DNA from: Clostridium rhizosphaerae
GTDB taxonomy: Bacteria; Bacillota; Clostridia; Clostridiales; Clostridiaceae
Length of the DNA stretch: 64,000 bases
NCBI RefSeq assembly: GCF_016765585.1
Contig: NZ_JAESWC010000008.1
Coordinates: 62,001-126,000, forward strand
Direction of reading: 5' to 3'
Shown here piece by piece: positions 62,219 through 64,000 of the stretch. The notes under the pieces were generated by a model that was given only the letters and a program-made list of their open reading frames with translations, searched no databases and was not told where the DNA came from. Both the position numbers and the translations under genes were made by a program. Position 1 is the first letter of the stretch. The number at the start of each line of letters is the position of its first letter.

Positions 62219-62947
62219 TTATTTTCCTTCCATAAGTTTTTTTAATTTGTCAGGGTAGTTTGTTATTATTCCATCTATGCCATAGTCAAGAAATCTCTTC
62301 ATAGTCTCTTCATCATTGATAGTATAAGGATTTACCATTACCCCGGCTGCCCTTACTCTATCAATAACTTCCTTGCTGTCTATAGCAGGAAAGTATGGAT
62401 GTATTGCTTCAGCTCCTACTATTTTAGCGTATAGATGAGGCTCGAATAGTCCCTCCATATATAAAAGTCCAGTCTTAATATTTTTGTCAATCTGCTTGCA
62501 CTTGTGTATTGTATAATGATTAAAGCTTGAAATTATAACCTTATCAACTGCATTATATTTATGGATTATTTCAATTAATTTTTGCTCGATATCCTTATAC
62601 CATATTACATCAGTTTTTATTTCAAAATTAATAATAATATCTCTACTATTTGCAAGCTTTATTAATTCTTCAACAGTGGGTATTCTTTCACCGCTAAATT
62701 CTAAGGCTTTCCACTTACCTGCATCAAGCTGCCTTAACTCCTCTAAATTATAGTCTTTTATATATCCCATTCCATCTGTAGTTCTGTCTATCTTTTCATC
62801 ATGCATAAGCACTAAGTATCCATCCTTAGTCATATGAACGTCTGTTTCAATTCCTGTACATCCAAGTTCTATAGCTTTTTCAAAAGCCAAAATAGTATTT
62901 TCCGGGTAATAACCGCTTGCCCCTCTGTGTGCGTAGTTAATAGTCAT
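62219..62947 (-). CDS. glycerophosphodiester phosphodiesterase
   Basis: A 242-residue GDPD-fold enzyme. HRGASGYYPENTILAF and ETDVHMTKDGYLVLMHDE contain the catalytic His pair and metal-binding Glu/Asp. The rest is a TIM barrel of the UgpQ type. It hydrolyses glycerophosphodiesters from lipid turnover to glycerol-3-phosphate and alcohol. No signal peptide, so cytoplasmic. GGGGG precedes the ATG. First gene of an operon with the DinG-like helicase, a coupling without a clear functional reason. Confidence 0.92.
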   Translation of the reverse strand: MTINYAHRGASGYYPENTILAFEKAIELGCTGIETDVHMTKDGYLVLMHDEKIDRTTDGMGYIKDYNLEELRQLDAGKWKALEFSGERIPTVEELIKLANSRDIIINFEIKTDVIWYKDIEQKLIEIIHKYNAVDKVIISSFNHYTIHKCKQIDKNIKTGLLYMEGLFEPHLYAKIVGAEAIHPYFPAIDSKEVIDRVRAAGVMVNPYTINDEETMKRFLDYGIDGIITNYPDKLKKLMEGK

Positions 62948-63114
62948 AATTCTACCCCCTTTTTTTAGATAAACAATATGTAGGCTTATAGTTAATATTA
63001 TTTATCTCTATATAAAACTCTATATCTATTTTATTACATTGCAATAATGATTTCAAAATTATTTTAAGCACTTTATGATAACATACAGCATTAGTTTATA
63101 TAATCAAAAGCAAA

Positions 63115-63154
63115 AATATAACCACAAAAGCTTTAAAGCCTTTATGGTTATATT
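63115..63154 (-). terminator. terminator of mnmA
   Basis: AATATAACCACAAAAG and a complementary arm with two mismatches, loop of 8 bases, in the region after the mnmA stop codon. T-rich on the minus strand. Confidence 0.65.
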
Positions 63155-63171
63155 CTTAAATTCTTTTATTT

Positions 63172-64000
<829 letters not shown>

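Overview
The window is AT-rich chromosomal DNA from a spore-forming anaerobe, most likely Clostridium sensu stricto or a close relative. The evidence is the very low GC content, strong AAGGAGG-type ribosome binding sites, frequent TTG and GTG starts, a type H small acid-soluble spore protein, a B12-dependent (class II) ribonucleotide reductase, a glutamine-hydrolysing NAD+ synthetase, and families typical of Clostridia (YaaR, DUF378, UPF0180/YkuS, DUF350, Mbeg1-like). It looks like core and house-keeping chromosome. I see no rRNA, tRNA, insertion sequence, prophage or CRISPR array. The first and last genes run off the window: a PRD-type PTS regulator on the left and the thiouridylase mnmA on the right.

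Layout. 1-7.5 kb: PTS regulator, a VIT/VWA protein, a GNAT protein next to a GT28-type glycosyltransferase, and a small cyclic-repeat protein. 7.6-15.3 kb: a 2H phosphoesterase; a divergent cis-prenyltransferase followed by an AsnB-type amidotransferase; and an operon of a starch-synthase-like glycosyltransferase followed by a sugar nucleotidyltransferase fused to a degenerate phosphomannomutase. 15.8-23 kb: a second cyclic-repeat protein, an NfeD/SPFH membrane pair, nadE, yaaR, and a sugar-type oxidoreductase/epimerase operon. 23-28.8 kb: a P-type cation ATPase under a yybP-ykoY (Mn2+) riboswitch, free-methionine-R-sulfoxide reductase, a ComEC-like secreted metallohydrolase, LrgA/LrgB and DUF350. 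28.9-31.8 kb: gamma carbonic anhydrase and an amino-acid permease, separated by 1 kb of non-coding DNA that holds two inverted copies of a large palindromic element. 32-39 kb: nrdJ behind a promoter with two NrdR-like boxes 31 bp apart, an amidohydrolase, a HAD phosphatase and DegV. 39-50 kb: nitroreductase, VTT membrane protein, Mbeg1-like hydrolase, NodB lipoprotein, Lrp regulator, PEPCK-like protein, LD-carboxypeptidase, ferritin-like protein and SspH. 50-64 kb: AIM24 protein, ApbE, CorA, transketolase, methyltransferase, RNase Z, a TetR/HlyD efflux locus with palindromic operators, and an operon of glycerophosphodiesterase and a DinG-like helicase that carries a Cas4/RecB-type nuclease motif set.

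The most unexplained material is non-coding. First, there is a ~320-340 nt element present twice in opposite orientation around 29.4-30.3 kb; its paired arms differ in sequence between the copies yet still pair. Second, a ~95-110 nt hairpin with a near-invariant core lies directly after the stop codons of two unrelated genes, at 39.1 and 59.8 kb. In the protein set, the most notable items are two small proteins built from a split repeat that suggests circular closure, a phosphomannomutase domain lacking its catalytic residues, and a cis-prenyltransferase paralogue with altered motifs beside an asparagine synthase. Functional calls rest on motif recognition by eye; no database search was run.
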